DNA from: Balanoglossus misakiensis | Taxonomy: Eukaryota > Hemichordata | NCBI GenBank assembly: GCA_040954595.2 | Contig: CM082579.2 | Location: 6,634,001-6,698,000 of the forward strand | DNA: 64,000 nt | Reading direction: 5' to 3' | Shown here: positions 61,901 to 64,000 of the stretch, piece after piece | Layout of the letters: each line of letters opens with the position of its first letter | How positions within the stretch are numbered: position 1 is the first letter of the stretch | Position numbers and translations under genes: made by a program | The notes under the pieces: model-generated | What the model saw: the letters and a program-made list of their open reading frames with translations, nothing else | Told to the model about the DNA's origin: nothing | Databases searched by the model: none

Positions 61901-63085
61901 AACTTTCCTTAATATGCGTGTATTTATAGCTACGTAGCTTTGAAGTATAGGATCATAGCGCATATAGTATTACATTATTAGTAAGGCTAGTTCAGTTTTT
62001 TTTAAATAATGAAATCGGTTCGCTTCTTCATGTTGACAATTACAGCTGAAAAAAACAACATAGTGGCATTTTAGAGCCCCATTAGATGCCACGCATTATT
62101 TTCATGATTTTACTTCCAAACTTAGATCGGTCCATTGAAATAAGCTTACTGATGAGTATTCACAAACGTATTTATCAACCTCTGATTGTGGCTGTACGTT
62201 TAAATGTAAACAAGTTAAATAATGAACGAGTGCTATTCAGCCGCCCGTTGCAAGAGAATACATAGCTATATATCGTGGTATACGCACATGCGTATTAGAA
62301 CCTTCGCAAATTCAACATGGTGTCGTCGGTTTGCTGAGGATAAGAGGAAGATTGAAGTGTACGCAGCTGATGTAGCTTCTATCTAATGATCTAATATCAC
62401 CTGGACAAAAAACACGTTCAGGCAAATTTGGCAAAACGTGTTTCGCATAAGCGTAGCATATCCCGAGTAGAATGAGTCAGCGATGCACGGCTCCACTGAA
62501 ACATCATGTGATTCTGACGTCACTGCTGCAGAAGTTAAGACCCCGGAGTTATTGAATGCAGTAAAATCGAAACTGATCGTTATTTACTGAAAGCGCGCGC
62601 TTTATCTCGCATAAGGTACACCTTATCTCGCATGATCGGCGAACACACCTCAGTTATGAGTGGGAACTCCAGCCAACGCAGAGAAAATCTGATGAATGAT
62701 CGTTGACTGTAGAAAATCAACCGGGTCCTCCCCTGGACGTTATGGGGGCATGTCATGACAAATCCCGACCAACTGGGTCGTTTTATGAGTAAAATCAATG
62801 CCCGGGCTGACCAGCAAAACTGATTTTTGTCCCGTTACATTTTTTATTTGCGCGTGTCACGGTTCTGGAGTTTGTCATCTCACTCCAGGGAAAGCTGCGT
62901 GTGGCCCTCGGTGGGGTTGGCCATAAACTTAGTAGTGATTACGGGAATTCCGCACAAGAATCGGAATCAAGAATGGCTCGACCATACCACTACCAGCAGA
63001 ATGATGTTTTGCGTAAAGTGGTCGACGAATTTTCGATAAAAAACACACGGCCTCGCTTCCGATCCCAATACAGAGTTGGTCACAT
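58901..63085. other. Intergenic, no gene recognised
   Basis: Non-coding. It holds a GGAT/GGTA microsatellite (60127-60232), a G-run/C-run pair (61543-61562 and 61631-61645), one TGACGTCA (62515) and a repeated TTATCTCGCAT near 62600 and 62622. Confidence 0.45.
60127..60232. repeat. (TATG)/(GGAT)/(GGTA)/(GGTG) compound microsatellite
   Basis: Successive tetranucleotide runs on the plus strand, G-rich throughout. Confidence 0.95.
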
Positions 63086-63187
63086 ACACAGGTGCCTGAA
63101 GATATCGAACGGCCTCACCTGCGGTATACAATATAATTGTGTTATAATATACTACAGCTGAGGCCGTTCAGGCACCTGTGGTCACAT
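63078..63187. mobile_element. 94-bp inverted-repeat element with 8-bp target duplication (hAT-like MITE)
   Basis: GGTCACAT is directly repeated at 63078-63085 and 63180-63187. Between them is a 94-bp element with inverted ends ACAGGTGCCTGAA (63088-63100) and complement (63167-63179). The complementarity continues into CGGCCTCA after an 8-9 base bulge on the left arm. An 8-bp duplication is typical of hAT elements. The loop is AT-rich and non-coding. Confidence 0.7.
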
Positions 63188-64000
63188 GTATACCGTGTCC
63201 GACTATATACAACATCGCAGTATGTGCGCACGAGTCGAGTCGAGCAAGCGCGGAAACACAACCACGCGTACAAAGCCCCACACAAACCTTCAGGAACGCA
63301 TCACCCGTGACTGAGTTACGAGAACCACGCGGCCAATTCTCAGAAATGTTGGACTCATTTCGATATACTAACGTCACGGAGATCTCTTTCGACAATTGAA
63401 CTCATCGTATGCGGTTGACAAATTGCAACTAAGACCGATTTACACTGTTGAACATTTAAGAAATATGCAAATACAAATGGTTGGCGGTGACTGTACATCA
63501 TAAATCACGTTATTACTAGCTTGTTTTGAAAATGGGAATGTCAATGTATTTCACAGATAACGGTAATAACGCAGGTTCTAGCTATCCATGCTCCGACGGA
63601 TACCTAACAAATGCACTTTTCCACGTTTTCCGTTGTTCTACGTGCGGAACGTGATTTGATCGGAGCAGGTTTTTCCCCCTTTTCGCTGAAATAAAACGTG
63701 CTTGTTTATTTTGTGATCGACATGCCCACATTTGGAGAAAACTCGTATTCCAAGGGATTAGGTCGCGCGCAGATTTGTTCTTTAATCGACGCTTGCCTCT
63801 AAACTTGGGGCTTAAACGCCTGTAAACTGGGCTTAACTTCGAGATTGTTGACGAAGTTGAGTGGTATCCGTAATGCAGAACAGCATCCGCCAATTATCAA
63901 TTAAACATCCTCTACACTTTCGATGGAGCCGATCATTAAACGTGTATCACCCCTCTTGCGACAACAAATTACCATTCTGAAAAAAAATTCTATAATTACT
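63188..64000. other. Intergenic end of window, no gene recognised
   Basis: Short frames only, on both strands, without domain or splice support. Confidence 0.4.

Overview
This is a eukaryotic, animal nuclear genome window. It contains four multi-exon genes with GT-AG introns of 0.1-5 kb, canonical AATAAA signals, microsatellites and several short inverted-repeat transposons. The proteins are clearly metazoan. The small compact introns, frequent TACATGTA-like words, long poly-G/poly-C runs and a LINE tail suggest an invertebrate, most likely a deuterostome such as a lancelet, hemichordate or echinoderm. The species cannot be fixed from the sequence.

Region 1-27 kb is gene dense. It holds the 3' end of a DCN1-like cullin-neddylation gene (DCUN1D4/5 type, + strand), a complete OCIA-domain gene (OCIAD1-like, + strand, 8 coding exons, 280 aa), a complete Trm9-type tRNA methyltransferase gene (TRMT9B-like, - strand, 4 coding exons, 887 aa) and a complete mitochondrial lipoyl synthase gene (LIAS, + strand, 9 coding exons, 395 aa). 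OCIAD1 and TRMT9B converge. TRMT9B and LIAS diverge and may share a promoter near 22.9-23.4 kb. Just upstream of the LIAS ATG are four head-to-tail nuclear-receptor half sites. All exon junctions were checked for reading-frame continuity, and each complete gene sums to a multiple of three. The genes work in different pathways (cullin neddylation, endosome/mitochondrial membrane biology, tRNA modification, lipoate synthesis), so the cluster reads as conserved linkage rather than a functional operon. DCUN1D4, OCIAD1/2 and LIAS all lie on human chromosome 4 as I remember it.

Region 27.3-64 kb (about 37 kb) shows no protein-coding exon I can recognise. It is visibly richer in CpG than the gene-bearing part. 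It contains weakly similar blocks that recur in the same order and orientation (copies near 28.9-30.9, 33.3-37.6 and 42.1-51.4 kb), nine exact TGACGTCA palindromes, three exact GTCACGTGAC palindromes and many microsatellites. It also holds four inverted-repeat elements, one of them a perfect 32-bp hairpin, and two copies of a 235-245 bp coding-like dispersed repeat. A CpG-dense stretch near 58.2-58.9 kb could be a promoter. The region may be a regulatory or non-coding-RNA domain, or decayed segmental duplications.
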